Numbered from the stretch's first letter, positions 25,601 to 35,600 are shown. The stretch: DNA of 64,000 nt from Angiostrongylus vasorum (GCA_018806985.1 JADANN010000424.1:2285001-2349000), one strand, 5' to 3'. A program made the numbers and translations. The notes: generated by a model from the sequence alone, not told the origin.

Positions 25601-28600
25601 ATTTGAAGCAGCCTACGGGGGCTAGTTCTTCGTTGAAGAAAGGGCAGCACAATAAATTGTACGCACAACAGCGATCCCGCCATGACGAGCAGTATAATGG
25701 CAGAGTCATTTGTATCCTTCATGAAACTGCGCAGAACGAAGTTTCTCCAGATCATTTCGTAGCAGACATACGACGATACAATAAGACTACGAAGAATGAG
25801 GCCTTCTTTAAGAGCTGTGTTTTTAGTAATCATTGGCCAGTAGTCCTGTGGTCGAAGACGAGCCGTTGCGAGGCGTGGTATGGAATGAGTAGTCGGCAGC
25901 AAGAATGTTAGCACCGGCATTAATGTGAACAATAGAGCAACACCACATATGAATTGAGATGTTCGCAAAGTCGTATAGGCGGCAATTTTAGAGCCTAGGA
26001 TTGGCCCGAAAAACATGGCCATTGCCTGCGGTACTGTGAGCCTCATTAAGGCACCAGTTCTCTCCCGTTCCGTAGTGATCGTAGCTAAATACATTTCTGC
26101 AGTGCCATCCATTTGATATCCAAAGCGCAAAAGCTGAAGAAAAAAGAATCCATACCATGATTTTGCTATGGAAATTCCAGAATAATAAATAGACGTAAAT
26201 ATGCACGACAACATAAACATCGCTTTTGCTCCAGCCGTATCCGCCATCTGTCCGAATGCAAGAGCCCCAATCGCATTGCATACACTTCCAAAAGCTTGAA
26301 TATAACCCAAGTCGACGATGGTCATTACTTCAGTGGTATCCCACTGAAGAAACGACAGTAGTGTTGTCGTCCATTGTGTTGCCATGTGCCATAGTCCGAA
26401 TATCAGACAGAGGACGAACAGCACTCTCTGTTGTTTTTCAAGCAGCAACATTATTCCAGTATGATGGGACACTATAGAAGAAGAAGTTTTTCAGTTTAGT
26501 AACGAATAGCACTGGCTGAGTGTGCAAGGAAATGGCAGTTGATAGCTAGCCAGGATGGATCGTACGCTGTCCGGCCGACTGGTCGCCGCCGACGGTGCAC
26601 CACTTGCTCGCTCCTCCCAGTGTCGGCCTATTTTCGCTTTCGTCTAGTTGACTCCGTTCTCAGATGCAATACAGGTTCCACGCACAAGGTGGTCGACGTT
26701 TGGTCAGCGTCGTGACATTTGTCACAAACCCGATATGCATCATGAACGCCAATCACCACCGTTAGCTATTTTCTCTAAATCTACCTGTAGTAATTGCTAC
26801 TTACTTGTGCAAGTCTGTCGTAATGTGGTTAGACTGGACGTTGATCAACACATTCGTGAGCATACTCGCTTTTTTCTTAACCAGTGTGGCTGAGTAGTTT
26901 GGAGCTTGATCCACTGTCAGAAGAGGCTTTGCTCTTTTACCCCTAAGGTTTGTACAGTTTTCATAAGCTATTCTTCCATTTTTGAAACTTTTTAGAGTTC
27001 ACAGAAAGTGAAAGACGAGGGTTAAATTTTTGAAATTTGCAATGGGAACGCGGTAGCCGCAAATATCAACGAGACATTTGGGGACATCAATATGTTCTGC
27101 TCTCCAGAAATCGACTTGTCGAATTCTTCCCACTTTTTAGATGGGCGCTTCGATGAAGGAAGACAAAAAAATGCGTTATATTGGAACAAAAAAGTCAGAA
27201 TTTTGTCGATATATAGTAGGAGATGTTGTGCTTTATTGCTAAAGATATAGGTGGTCACATATTTTAAAGGATCTTTTCTAAAATAACTCGTCGGCGCTGA
27301 GTTGAGTCAAGTCACGCTGGCGGTGAGGCCTAATTTTGCTGTGGTGATACATGAGACAATGCCTAGTTTCCAATCGTTACAAACATCATGGTTTTCCGAC
27401 AATAGGCGATAATTTTTTCTAAAACCCGAAACAAGACTTGACGGGTTAAAAAATATATCTGGGTTGTGGAAGAGACGTCTCTCTATTGCTCGGTTTAAAT
27501 GTTGTGTATGAAACTGTTTACTACGTGTTAATACGCTCCGTCGTATAAGCACAACACTATCAGCATTTGGAAGGGTTTTGTAGTTTATGATGAGTTTATT
27601 TGGGTATTTTTTGAATACCTGCACATCCCATCTTATGACCTTGTGAACCCTGTAGTGATGGAACTAAAAACAACAGTTAATTGATAGCCCATAGTGAGTG
27701 TACATCTGTATTTTTCAGTACTTGTCGATGAACGAGTTCCACAAAAGGTTTTTTGTACCCTTTATTTACATGAGCTTTTCCTCGCCGATGCCCTCAGCAA
27801 CATATGTTGCTTGAGCTATCGACCGATTCTAAGAACTGTAGGCAAAGGAAAGGAAAAAAAAACAAATGCATGAAGAGGGTTCTGTTCGCGAAAATAGATC
27901 ACCAGAAATAAAATGATTTCTATAGAGGTATACCGGCCAAAATAGCCCCTTGCTTATGACTTCTGTAGAGGTTACATCGTCGCAACTTTGATGTATGATG
28001 CGCAAGTTTCCAGACGAAGTGGCCGGTTTGGATCATATATAACGTAGTCCCCATTCCGGCGCTTATTTTAACCCATAGAGCTTTCCTGTTGAACTTTTCG
28101 TAATCATCCAGTAACTTTCCTTTATGTATTCTAGTTGTTCAGCTCGTCAGCTAGCAAAAGCTGTGTTCTTCACTCATAAATATGCAAAACTTCTTACAAA
28201 CGAGTTAAATAATCAACAACTTGATTGGTAATTGATTATTATTTCAATTCAAATCCCTATGATGAATCATGATTATTGTGTCGAATGGGCAAGTACAAAA
28301 AGTTCAAAAATAGCCCAAAGGTAAACTGAAAAGCACTTCCAAATGTTGACAGCAATTTGTTTCTAAGATGGACCATGATAATATAAAGAAAATAATAACA
28401 TACATAGCATAGGAATTCTTAGAACGATAGAACAAAACCTGTTTTATAACTCTGTTATGCTACCCCTCCAGTCCTTCAGTTGTCGAGAAATTATCGTCAG
28501 TTGTCGAAAAACGAATAAGTCGATGACGACGTGAAATTTTCCGTCGACATCATTGATTTAAAAAAAAGTCAACTTTGAAGTTAAAGTAGTATTTTGGATT

Positions 28601-31600
28601 AGTGTTTAAAGCAATCATTTTCTCACCGTTTACACGGAAATCTTTAGACATTGTCCGTAAAGGCTTAACTTTTCATTTGCTGCCTACTACAATTTTTCAC
28701 CGCAAGGTATGTGAAATACAACCATAATGATGCTGAGATATCTGCAAAACTGCGGACTGCAGGTGTCTGCGGTGGAGAACGAACGTGCTATTACCTTTTC
28801 TGGGAGCTAACACGTTCACCACTACACTATACGGGTCTTTCGTTTCGCCTCTCGGTAAAATGTTAATAATATTGATTTCTTCTAAAGGGAACATTTAACA
28901 TGAATAGGTGCTTTTTACGGAACATCTTTATCAATCCTTGATCACAGCGAATCGAAATCCTTGAATTTGTAGTAGAAACGGACTTCATTAATGAAGAATT
29001 CTTTTATTTTTGTAGGTGCTTTAAACTTTATTATATCCTTTTTCCCTAACTAAGTCAGTTGCATGCCTGCTTTTTTAGCTTGAGTTTATTTGGTTTCTGC
29101 TCAAGTGCAGTACGAGAGTCATTAGGGCAGCAGTCCAGACGTTTTCTGTTATTGGAGCAGGTGCTACGATTTCACTGGCACGTAGGTTTACCATCAACTA
29201 GTGTTTCTCATGGAGATGTCAAACTCTTCTGCTTGACATTGTTGGAGAAATAAGCTGCTCTCTCAACATTGCATTTCAACACTCGGGAACACCCTTCAAC
29301 TACGATGAGGCTGTAATTTGAGTGAAGGACCGATTACAACGGCTGTTTATTGTATTCCGCCTTTTATAATAATGAGGCGTTATCTGAGTGCGATGGGCGA
29401 TTTTTTTCCCTCAATAGGTTTTTCGTGGTATCGAAGATATCTAGTTTTCAGGTGGATTGGATCTTAAAACGCAAGAAGCAGCGTTGCGATCCGGTCCAGA
29501 TGTGGTCGTTGCAACTCCGGGAAGACTTATCGACCATCTACACAACTCGCCATCGTTTTCTCTTAACAACATCGAGGTCTCCTTTTTTTTCCATAGCTTA
29601 AATTATAATATTCACCTAAGGAGATCGGTACTGTTCGTCCAGCTTTCTGTCAATCTTGGCGATGGTCATCGCGTTTGTATTTCTAGACATGCTACAATAT
29701 GTTTCCCTATTGCTAGCTATAGTGATTTTTTTAAATGTATCTAAGGAATAGTAATATTCAAGCGGGGATTGGAAACTTGTTTCGAAAACGAAATTTAATC
29801 TCTTCTGGAGAAAACTTTGCTGCTGATAGGTCAGTATGTTTAAAAAAAGCGTTCTGCTTAACCAACTGAGAATCTTTGTAGATATTAGTTTTGGATGAGG
29901 CCGATCGTATGCTTGAAGAAGCATTCAAAGACCAAATGAATGAGCTGATCCGGCTCTGTGCACCAAATCGACAGACGTTGCTCTTTTCTGCAACGATGAC
30001 GGATCAAATTGACGAGTTGGCGTCGATGTCACTGAAGAAGCCGGTAAAGATTTTCATCAATGAGAACACCGAGACTGCGTTGAAACTGAGGCAGGAATTC
30101 ATTCGTATACGTGCAGGACATGAAACTGATCGTGAGGCGATTGTTTCGGGACTCGTTACTAGAACATTTCAGGTTTTTATATCTACAGTATTATCTATTC
30201 ATATAATTGAATCATTATGATGTGTGCAAGATTTTGTTAAGGAGAACACCATTATTTTCGTACGAATGAAGAAAGACTGTCAGCGAATGCATATATTGCT
30301 CGGATTACTTGGTTTGAAAGTCGGTTTGATGAGCGATGTCGTTGCCAATCTCAGATTAAATGGAGTAGAAGAAATTTTACAGGCTGGACAAATGCATTCC
30401 TCACTTTCCCAAGCGCAAAGAATTGATGCTTTATCGAAATTCAAGCGTCGAGAGGTGAGATTTCTCCACACTTATTTAACTCCGGGAAAACGCGTTATTG
30501 TTAACTTTTTGAGAACAGGAGGGAAAAAAGTTGAGATGAATTTCCATACCAATTGTCATAGCTTAATTCTTTTTGTCGTATACATATGATTTTATGTGAC
30601 CAAGCTGTGTTATAAAATCGCACTGATATCTATTTATGAGTATTTCTAAACTCATTGGTGGAGATCCAAAGTCCAGTGGTACACTAAAGCACTGGAATAT
30701 GTGATTCCTTACCGTTAAATTTTAACCGTTAGTTTTTTTGGTTATTTAAAAGCGTTTGTATTTATGTATTATATTTATATTTGTTGTCTCTTATGACTGA
30801 AGCTACAAAGCAGCACACGATATGGAAGGATTCCGATTAATATATGTGACTTAAAAGTGTCATGAGTCTCTTCATTTTGATTCGTTCTAGATTGATGTAC
30901 TCGTGTCAACGGATTTAGCCTCACGAGGTCTCGATATTGAAGGAGTTCAAACGGTTAGTTGGCCTTAATTTGCAAAGGATAAGGTAGTGATGGACCTTCG
31001 CCTCTATAAAGTGTCACAGAGGTGACCGTGTGAATATTTGGCACATACATTGGCTCGTCTGTGCCTAAAAATGTATCGTGTTTCTACCTACCAGAGTGTG
31101 GTGCTAATTTATCGGTTCTCCGGATCGAACCAATGCCCAAGGATGATGCATGGCGTGGCACTTCTAACCACTGTGCTGCACGCGTTCCTAGTTAATTTTG
31201 GAAATATTAACGAAAGTGCTCTCTACAATTACTTTTTTCAAGTATTACAATCAAATAAGAAATAAGTTTCGATTTAAATAATTCTAGATTTCTTCGATGA
31301 TGTATAATATCTATGGAAACTATGAGAAATTCTAGATTATAAATATGCATATGCCTCGGACAATCAAACAATACATCCACAGAGTTGGACGAACGGCTCG
31401 TGCAGGACGAGCTGGAAGGCTAGTTCTGATCGTTTTCATTCCAACTCTATCGCTTTTCTCTCTTACGTTATTCTATCTTTCAACTTGTTATTTTTTATGT
31501 CGTTATTTAATTCGTTCAGATCAATCTCGCTTGTCGGTGAAGATGACAGGAAGCTACTGAAGGAAATCATTCGCACCAATCCTGACCGGACACTTAAACA

Positions 31601-34600
31601 GCGTTTAGTAGCTCCCGAAGTAGTAGAAGCATATCGGCAACGAATCGATTCACTTGAAGAGTCGATTCGGCAAATTGATTTGGAAGAAAAAGAAGAGAAA
31701 GAGTTGCGCCTGGCTGAATTAGCAATGCGAAAGACGGAGGAGAAATTGGAGACAGGGAACAACGGAACGCGAAGGGCGTGTGTGGTTCAAGAAAGCCACA
31801 GAAGGAGGTTCCTCACAAGCCTCGTTTTTCTTTTCTTTCCAAACTTAAAAATGATGTTGTATGAAGGTTAAAAGTGCAAATGGCATTGCAAGCCAGTATT
31901 TTCGCACTTAAATCAACAAGTTTGTGTTCTTAATTTGTTCTGAGCAAAGTCATTTCATTCATTAAATGATTCTCGAGATTTCCTTCAGTTTTGCTTTCAT
32001 ATCGTGATGGTGGTTATGGTTTGTTTTTTTTTTCTGGTTTTCCTTTTCAGATCCCAAATTTATTTCATGCTTTGAAAAAAAGATCCAAAATCAGGTTCAG
32101 GAGGACCTGAAAACTTAAATTTTAAAAGAATGCGAAAACCTGAAAGCTGTTTGTTTTTTTTTTTGTAGAGTTTTCCAGGGTTATTTTGTCCTCATTGTAG
32201 ATGCACTTTCGTGTTCTGGAGTGACAATTCCATTTATACAGATTTACTAATAGGCTTGTACCTAAAACTTGCTTATACCTATATACAAAGGAGCGCGTGT
32301 AGCGCAATGATTGGATGCGCCATGCAATACACATGGAGTCGATCCCCTCGCCCCAGGCCCACCAATCCCCTCCATCCTTCCGAAGTCGGAAAATTGGTAC
32401 CAGACTTGTTTGGTAGGATATCAGCACTGGCTCCATACATCGGTAGCCCACTGCGAGTCCGTATAAAGGCCAGACATGCATTCAGTCACCTCCAACGATA
32501 CTTATTGAAGTCGAATGCATGGCGCATTCCTCAAGGGTTTATCAACGCCGAGAGCTTTATCCTTTTTATACGTAAAATTTAGTACATAAATATTAATGCT
32601 GAGAAAAATGGGTTTTTCTACAGAACGAGAACGAAGGCGCGCCGAGAAAAAATTGCTGAAAAAAGAAGCGTTGAAACGAAAACAGGAGCAGAAGACGGTA
32701 CGGTTTAGAGTTTTTGCGATATTCTTTAGTAGTTTACCATGATCCACCTTGTTTTGTTTAGTAAACTGCTGTGCATTTTCTTCTGACCAGACTACTGTTC
32801 TTCCAAGTGAATTAAATTACACGTGATTTTAGCCGGAGCAGATTAGGCTTGAACACGAAATGGCTTACCTGGCCCGTGAAGCAAAGCGAGCTCGTCGAAG
32901 AAAGAATCAGCGCATACGGGCTATTGTCGAAACGCCTTCAATGGTAACATGTTCTTTTCCATTTGTTAGTCGTCTACTGTTTTGTATGTTTGACCTTGAG
33001 GAGGAAGTTTTTCCTCCACTCTAAGAGTATTCCTTCACTCTACTCTGCTTTTTGTCTTAAGTTGTTCTGATGAAGAAATATGGAGAGCATGTGTTTAGCG
33101 AACGACTACCTAACTTTGTGACACTTTTTTCTTTTTCGCGTAAAATTCTCATTTGTGTTATCCAGTTTGTTAAAAAAGCGCAGTAATGGGTTTTAGGAAT
33201 TTTCCTTATTAGATTTTAATATATGATACGTAGGAAAGTTGGTGAACATGTAAGACTCGATACGCAGTGAGCACAATGCATTTCGTACAAAAGTAATGGC
33301 CATTCTCAAATTCGAACAATTATATAGCAATCTATATTGAATATTTATAATCTTAACGGATGTTCTTCTAGAAGTTCATAAGTTTTAGTGTCATTTCGTC
33401 ATTTCAGAAGAAAATACCGGTTTCTAAGAAGAGAACAATGAGGTTGTCGGATATACGTACTGCAGAGGTGAAGAATTTTCTTTTTTACTACTTGTCTAAC
33501 GGACTTTTGTACACTGTCGAATTGAAATACAGTTAGCTGTACAAGTAAAAACTTATTTAGCAAGGCTTCGTTGAAATGAGCAGTTAGTGAGATACAAGAT
33601 GCTGAGACATTAACAAAAAAGTGGCTGAAAGAAAGGTAAAACAAGAACGTAAGTTGGTGTGGTGGATAGCTTGTGTACCCTCGGTAAGGATAAGGTGGTG
33701 GGACTTCGAAGCCCAGCTGACGTTCAGAGTTTTGCTCGTATCTCATTATCCTCGTGGATGTGTTTCACACTGTACGCTGCCGTGAAGTAAGGATATGTTA
33801 GTAAATAAAAAGAAAATTAAACTGTTGATGTTTTTTAGGTTAGTTTTAAGATCATTTTCAGGTCCCTCAGGTTTCGACTAAGAAGGTGGCGGGTGGAAGG
33901 AGAAAATCGTCATTCACGTCGGCGTTGACGGCAGTTGGAAGGAAGTCCGTGAAGAAAGCTCGCCATGGGTCAGCCATTTTTCATTTTAAAGAGGAAGCAG
34001 TTTTCGAATGAAGTACACTACATGGGGAATATTAGTGAAGTTACGAAGAAATTTTTTTTGTAAGCAACGACCATTCAGAAGGAAGAAAGGCACCATAAAA
34101 GATAGTTTTTGCAACCCATTCAGTGTCGTGCCATTTTTTATTGTCACTACCTACTACTATTATTGAAATATACGTTTGATATTCTCACTAATTATTGATA
34201 TTTATTTCGGCCTTTTTTTTCTTTCTGATCGAGTATTTATATTACTATTTAGCACGGTTCGCACAGTGGTAAAGATGCCGTTTAATAATATATGCAAGTC
34301 TCTTCCTAGTTTGACCCCGCCCAGCATAGCGTCAACCAGGCACCCGTTTTTCAAGCGTCGGCAAATTTGTACCAGACTTGCCCGGGGAAAAGTATCCTCC
34401 GACACACAAAAGATGGTGAATCTCTGCGGTGAGGACCTGGAAAAGGCTTAGTACAGTTATCCTAGGATTCCAAGTAGAATCCAACCAGTGTTCAAGAGCA
34501 TTCATAAAGAAGACCACAATACTCGAGCAGCTGCCGAACTCACACGCAAAATCCGAAGAACTTCGTGTAGTGGTTATGCTGGGAAAGAAATCGAATGGAA

Positions 34601-35426
34601 GAAGTGCTCTTCACTGTATATGGTGCCAGGTCGTGTAAAACGAAAAAAATGTTTCTGACTATTATTATTGTTACTGTTACTATTAACTCCCAACGGTTTA
34701 CCGCATCATCGTGACTGAGAGGTGTTCCCTGGGTGTCGGGCTGCGATGTAGAGCGGAGACGATTCATCACCTCAGCAAGGTCTCCCAAGCTGAGAAGGAG
34801 TCCGGCGTTTCCATCAGGAAACCCAGCTGAGAGTAAACGAGGACCTACCACCGTTCTGGTATCAAACTATTTGCATGGTGGCAAATCTCCCTCTGATCCA
34901 CAAGGGCGGCGATGGCCTGTGGTGGTGACGACCTGGGACGGACTTTGCCTAGGCTGACCTCTGGACTCCAGCCAACCACAATGGCTAAACCAGCAAGACT
35001 CTGAAAAAGTAGAAGTTATGGCTGAGCAGTAGTGAAGACGGGCTCTCCAAGTATCCACGTACTATGTATTACTATTAACTATTATTCCGGGTGTTACTGT
35101 TGTTGTTATTATTAAAGTAGCACCATTACTGAATCGTTACTATGAAATTATTAACTTGTCACGTATAAAATTATATCCACAAGTTTTGGTTTCAGTTTAC
35201 ATTCGCTTCTTGTCGTTTCCTCTTTGCGAAATTCTTTGTACCTGTTTCAAGATGATAAGAATCTTATTCTTTAAGTTATCTCTTAGAGTTTCTGAGATTT
35301 TTCTTGCATTTGTTGCAATACATTTCTGTGAAATGTTTTAAAGTACTCTGTACTCGTTGTAGACCCGAAGATTCGGCGTTCCAAAAAGCGCGTGTCGCTC
35401 ATCGCCTGAAGACGAAGAAAAAGTGA
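13662..35426 (+). CDS. ddx27: DDX27/Drs1-type DEAD-box RNA helicase, 17 exons
   Basis: Exons: 13662-13751, 13827-13945, 14418-14560, 15315-15445, 15571-15798, 15908-15959, 29452-29576, 29882-30172, 30242-30454, 30891-30953, 31336-31418, 31520-31807, 32624-32697, 32833-32943, 33408-33467, 33862-33968, 35363-35426 (TGA), about 746 aa. Motifs in order: Q motif PTPIQ, Walker A AATGTGKT (15661-15684), [17 protein letters not shown] (29894-29905), SAT (29987-29995), [24 protein letters not shown], then a Lys/Arg-rich tail. DDX27/Drs1 proteins drive nucleolar 60S ribosome assembly. The acidic N-terminus and basic C-terminus fit that family in order and length. Oddities: a 13.5-kb sixth intron holding other genes, two GC-AG introns (donors at 15799 and 31419), a possible 63-nt retained intron (30320-30382), and a net one-base frameshift in exon 12 near 31,755. 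Identity is very secure; fine exon edges less so. Confidence 0.93.
13985..14326 (+). repeat. R-C repeat copy in DDX27 intron 2
   Basis: Has the family landmarks gacagggtctcccaagctga and ctggtaccaaattagtcg and ends with ccatccaagtatccaagta. It lies between exons 2 and 3. Confidence 0.8.
14687..14830 (-). repeat. SINE-D copy in DDX27 intron 3
   Basis: The plus strand reads gatgctaagatatttgcaaa, then gtggggaatgaacgcg and cgcgttcattaccacatc. It is followed closely by a SINE-A copy. Confidence 0.8.
14880..15152 (+). repeat. SINE-A copy in DDX27 intron 3
   Basis: The gtggtcggaggcgcc head is followed by the core ggtaaattggtacgagattt and the tail landmarks tacatcggtaggcc and gattgatcaacgctgagagc. 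The extreme 5' end is truncated. Confidence 0.85.
15799..15907 (+). other. GC-AG intron in DDX27 (intron 5)
   Basis: The upstream exon must end after ...IQVFQ at 15798 and the next begins VFRKLST at 15908 to match the family. The intron therefore starts GC (CAG|gcaggc) and ends TTTCAG. A mutated GT donor or an alternative donor would be the other explanations. Confidence 0.7.
16431..16500 (+). repeat. C/T-rich low-complexity tract
   Basis: About 70 bases are almost entirely C and T on the plus strand, with long C runs. The tract lies in DDX27 intron 6. Confidence 0.85.
16640..17012. repeat. Inverted pair of SINE-D copies
   Basis: One SINE-D copy in its usual orientation spans about 16640-16810, and a second, inverted copy spans about 16860-17012. 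Only about 50 bp separate them. A transcript through here could fold into an imperfect hairpin of roughly 150 bp. Both are inside DDX27 intron 6. Confidence 0.8.
18370..19400 (-). mobile_element. Second-family RTE (BovB-like) reverse-transcriptase relic
   Basis: Minus-strand translation, broken by stops and frameshifts, gives [20 protein letters not shown] (RT motif A, near 19,110-19,170) and then [14 protein letters not shown] near 18,950-19,000. The latter corresponds to the FADD box of this RTE family but now reads FTNE. C-terminal pieces follow towards 18,370 (LRSSDLR, KWIPRG). The RT signatures differ from those of the RTE at 37-40 kb, so this is a separate and much older element. It lies inside DDX27 intron 6. 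Confidence 0.75.
19665..19765 (-). repeat. Truncated SINE-D copy
   Basis: The plus strand reads agcggggtatgatgtgaaat, then gatgctgagatattttcaaa and gtagggatcgaac, then stops before the second half of the family consensus. Confidence 0.7.
20583..20955 (-). repeat. SINE-B copy, minus strand
   Basis: On the minus strand the head is gggggaatagcacagtggta, followed by caattccattg (B-box region), the core ggtcggcaaattggtacgga and a tail ending near gacgggtcatataaaa. Confidence 0.85.
21139..21811 (+). CDS. Candidate exons of an unknown nested gene in DDX27 intron 6
   Basis: Two coding-like segments lie close together. At 21139-21271 an acceptor-like GCAAG precedes 44 open codons with arginine/alanine-rich, biased codon use, and the segment ends AGAG|gtagta. 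At about 21721-21811 a good CTCTAG acceptor precedes 29 codons (ending VRVTVVDDD) and TAA 21809-21811. Joined directly, their phases do not agree in the frame that looks most protein-like, so an intervening exon or a different frame would be needed. No family is recognised. A decayed pseudogene is equally possible. Confidence 0.25.
22622..22888 (-). repeat. SINE-A copy, minus strand
   Basis: On the minus strand it has the head ggcgcgtgtaacgcagtggt, a B-box-like gggatcgatcaacg, the core ggcaatttggtaccaggctt and the tail gattgatcaacaccgagag. Confidence 0.85.
24003..24262 (+). repeat. SINE-A copy, 5'-truncated
   Basis: Starts inside the A-box (ggcagtggtctgaggc). It continues through gatcgatctccgcgcc, catccctccgagatcggcca and tccatcggtaggcc to tgatcaacgccgtgagg. 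Confidence 0.85.
24746..25266 (+). CDS. Small two-exon candidate gene nested in DDX27 intron 6, ~121 aa
   Basis: Exon 1 is 24746-24812 (ATG, 22 codons, donor GTTG|gtaagt). Exon 2 is 24968-25266 (acceptor GTGTAG, TAG at 25264-25266). The phases agree (1 nt plus 2 nt). The predicted product has a hydrophilic middle ([11 protein letters not shown]) and a helical C-terminal half ([14 protein letters not shown]). I do not recognise it and see no signal peptide. The 3' end overlaps the end of the convergent MFS gene by 39 bp. An alternative is splicing at 25203|25204 (AAG|gtattt) to an unseen exon. The strong donor and the long open second exon support it, but it rests on splice logic alone. Confidence 0.4.
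25207..25212 (-). terminator. Polyadenylation signal AATAAA of the MFS gene
   Basis: AATAAA on the minus strand begins 15 nt beyond the MFS stop codon. That would give the short 3' UTR typical of nematode mRNAs. Confidence 0.6.
25228..26451 (-). CDS. MFS transporter, intronless, nested in the DDX27 intron (SLC22A18-like?)
   Basis: Single open exon of 407 codons plus stop. I start it at ATG 26451-26449. The frame can be read seven codons further, but only from a GTG, and an acceptor (CTTCTATAG) lies just upstream. Hydrophobic segments alternate with short loops to give about 12 membrane helices. Residues 67-76 carry the major-facilitator loop 2-3 motif ([13 protein letters not shown] and K in the usual places), and GPILGS lies in helix 5. 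A basic central loop (about 190-215) separates the two halves. Major-facilitator proteins move small solutes by alternating access in plasma or organelle membranes. The pattern recalls SLC22A18/tetracycline-efflux-type carriers, a family call I make with moderate confidence; the substrate is unknown. No frameshift or stop is present. The lack of introns, unlike its neighbours, raises the possibility of a retrocopy. Confidence 0.85.
   Translation of the reverse strand: MLLLEKQQRVLFVLCLIFGLWHMATQWTTTLLSFLQWDTTEVMTIVDLGYIQAFGSVCNAIGALAFGQMADTAGAKAMFMLSCIFTSIYYSGISIAKSWYGFFFLQLLRFGYQMDGTAEMYLATITTERERTGALMRLTVPQAMAMFFGPILGSKIAAYTTLRTSQFICGVALLFTLMPVLTFLLPTTHSIPRLATARLRPQDYWPMITKNTALKEGLILRSLIVSSYVCYEMIWRNFVLRSFMKDTNDSAIILLVMAGSLLCVQFIVLPFLQRRTSPRRLLQISMTGLILCYYAASLTTSFEQVLIITAVHTGAYAVAYAESCTQITSAVEVTDLGKATGLASMTQWASHFFLPIYASHIVEHYHFTYAFYTSTILSTVAFAYITIFAKNTNNRLGTLLPSLVVTY
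26472..26480 (-). promoter_or_regulatory. Acceptor site upstream of the MFS start
   Basis: On the minus strand CTTCTATAG ends 20 nt before the ATG. It fits trans-splicing of the nested gene, or a 5'-UTR intron. The 100 bp further upstream (26553-26650) are unusually GC-rich and may be the promoter. Confidence 0.45.
26660..28684. other. Remainder of DDX27 intron 6, no feature seen
   Basis: I find no repeat family member, RNA gene or well-flanked exon. Open frames of 65-105 codons occur but lack splice context. Confidence 0.45.
28685..28858 (-). repeat. SINE-D copy
   Basis: The plus strand has gatgctgagatatctgcaaa, caggtgtctgcggtgg and cacgttcaccactacac, all family landmarks. It lies inside DDX27 intron 6, about 600 bp before exon 7. 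Confidence 0.8.
30320..30382 (+). other. Possible 63-nt intron or 21-residue insertion in DDX27 exon 9
   Basis: Between LLGLK and GQMHSS, where the family has only a residue or two, 63 in-frame nt are present. They begin AAA|gtcggt and end TTTTACAG. Spliced, the protein reads K-A-G-Q-M, as expected. Unspliced, it gains 21 residues with no stop. The donor is weak. Confidence 0.55.
31115..31188 (-). repeat. tRNA-like SINE head
   Basis: On the minus strand A-box gcagcacagtggttag and B-box tggttcgatcc are spaced as in a tRNA. The body typical of SINE-A or SINE-B is not evident beyond it. It lies in DDX27 intron 10. Confidence 0.5.
31419..31519 (+). other. GC-AG intron in DDX27 (intron 11)
   Basis: Joining ...RAGRAG(R) to (R)SISLVGEDD requires the upstream exon to end at 31418, giving a GC donor (GGAAG|gctagt), with acceptor GTTCAG at 31519. 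Using the later GT would add residues and break the frame. Confidence 0.65.
32288..32575 (+). repeat. SINE-A copy in DDX27 intron 12
   Basis: Starts ggagcgcgtgtagcgcaatg, then gagtcgatcccc (B-box), gaaaattggtaccagacttg, catacatcggtagcc and tttatcaacgccgagagc. It is nearly full length. Confidence 0.9.
34246..34642 (+). repeat. SINE-B copy in the last DDX27 intron
   Basis: The tRNA-like head gttcgcacagtggtaaag is followed by gtcggcaaatttgtaccaga and a tail (ccaggtcgtgtaaaacg). It is diverged from the other copies. Confidence 0.7.
34688..35062 (+). repeat. R-C repeat copy in the last DDX27 intron
   Basis: Shows caacggtttaccgcatcatc, gggtgtcgggctgcgatgta, gcaaggtctcccaagctgag and the ctccaagtatccacgta end. 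Confidence 0.85.
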
Positions 35427-35553
35427 TCAGTGTGTTTAGTACTATCGTTATTAGTTGCTTATCCAATTTTCAATGTTGTTATCGCGTTTTTTATGAGCCG
35501 ATGTGAGTTTTTTAACACAAAAGGCGGACTTTCCATAAATCTTGGCATAAATA

Positions 35554-35558
<5 letters not shown>

Positions 35559-35591
<33 letters not shown>

Positions 35592-35600
35592 GTATATATA
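35559..35600. repeat. (TA)n microsatellite
   Basis: About 40 bp of TA dinucleotides with two TG interruptions, 130 bp downstream of the DDX27 stop codon. Confidence 0.95.

Noticed and set aside
25399..25911. 170-codon plus-strand open frame
   Set aside because: Antisense shadow of the MFS transporter, which has far better protein evidence.
33969..34011. Stop codon TGA 34009 as the DDX27 end
   Set aside because: Possible as a read-through end of exon 16, but splicing at 33,968 to 35,363 is in phase and gives the Lys-rich tail expected of the family.
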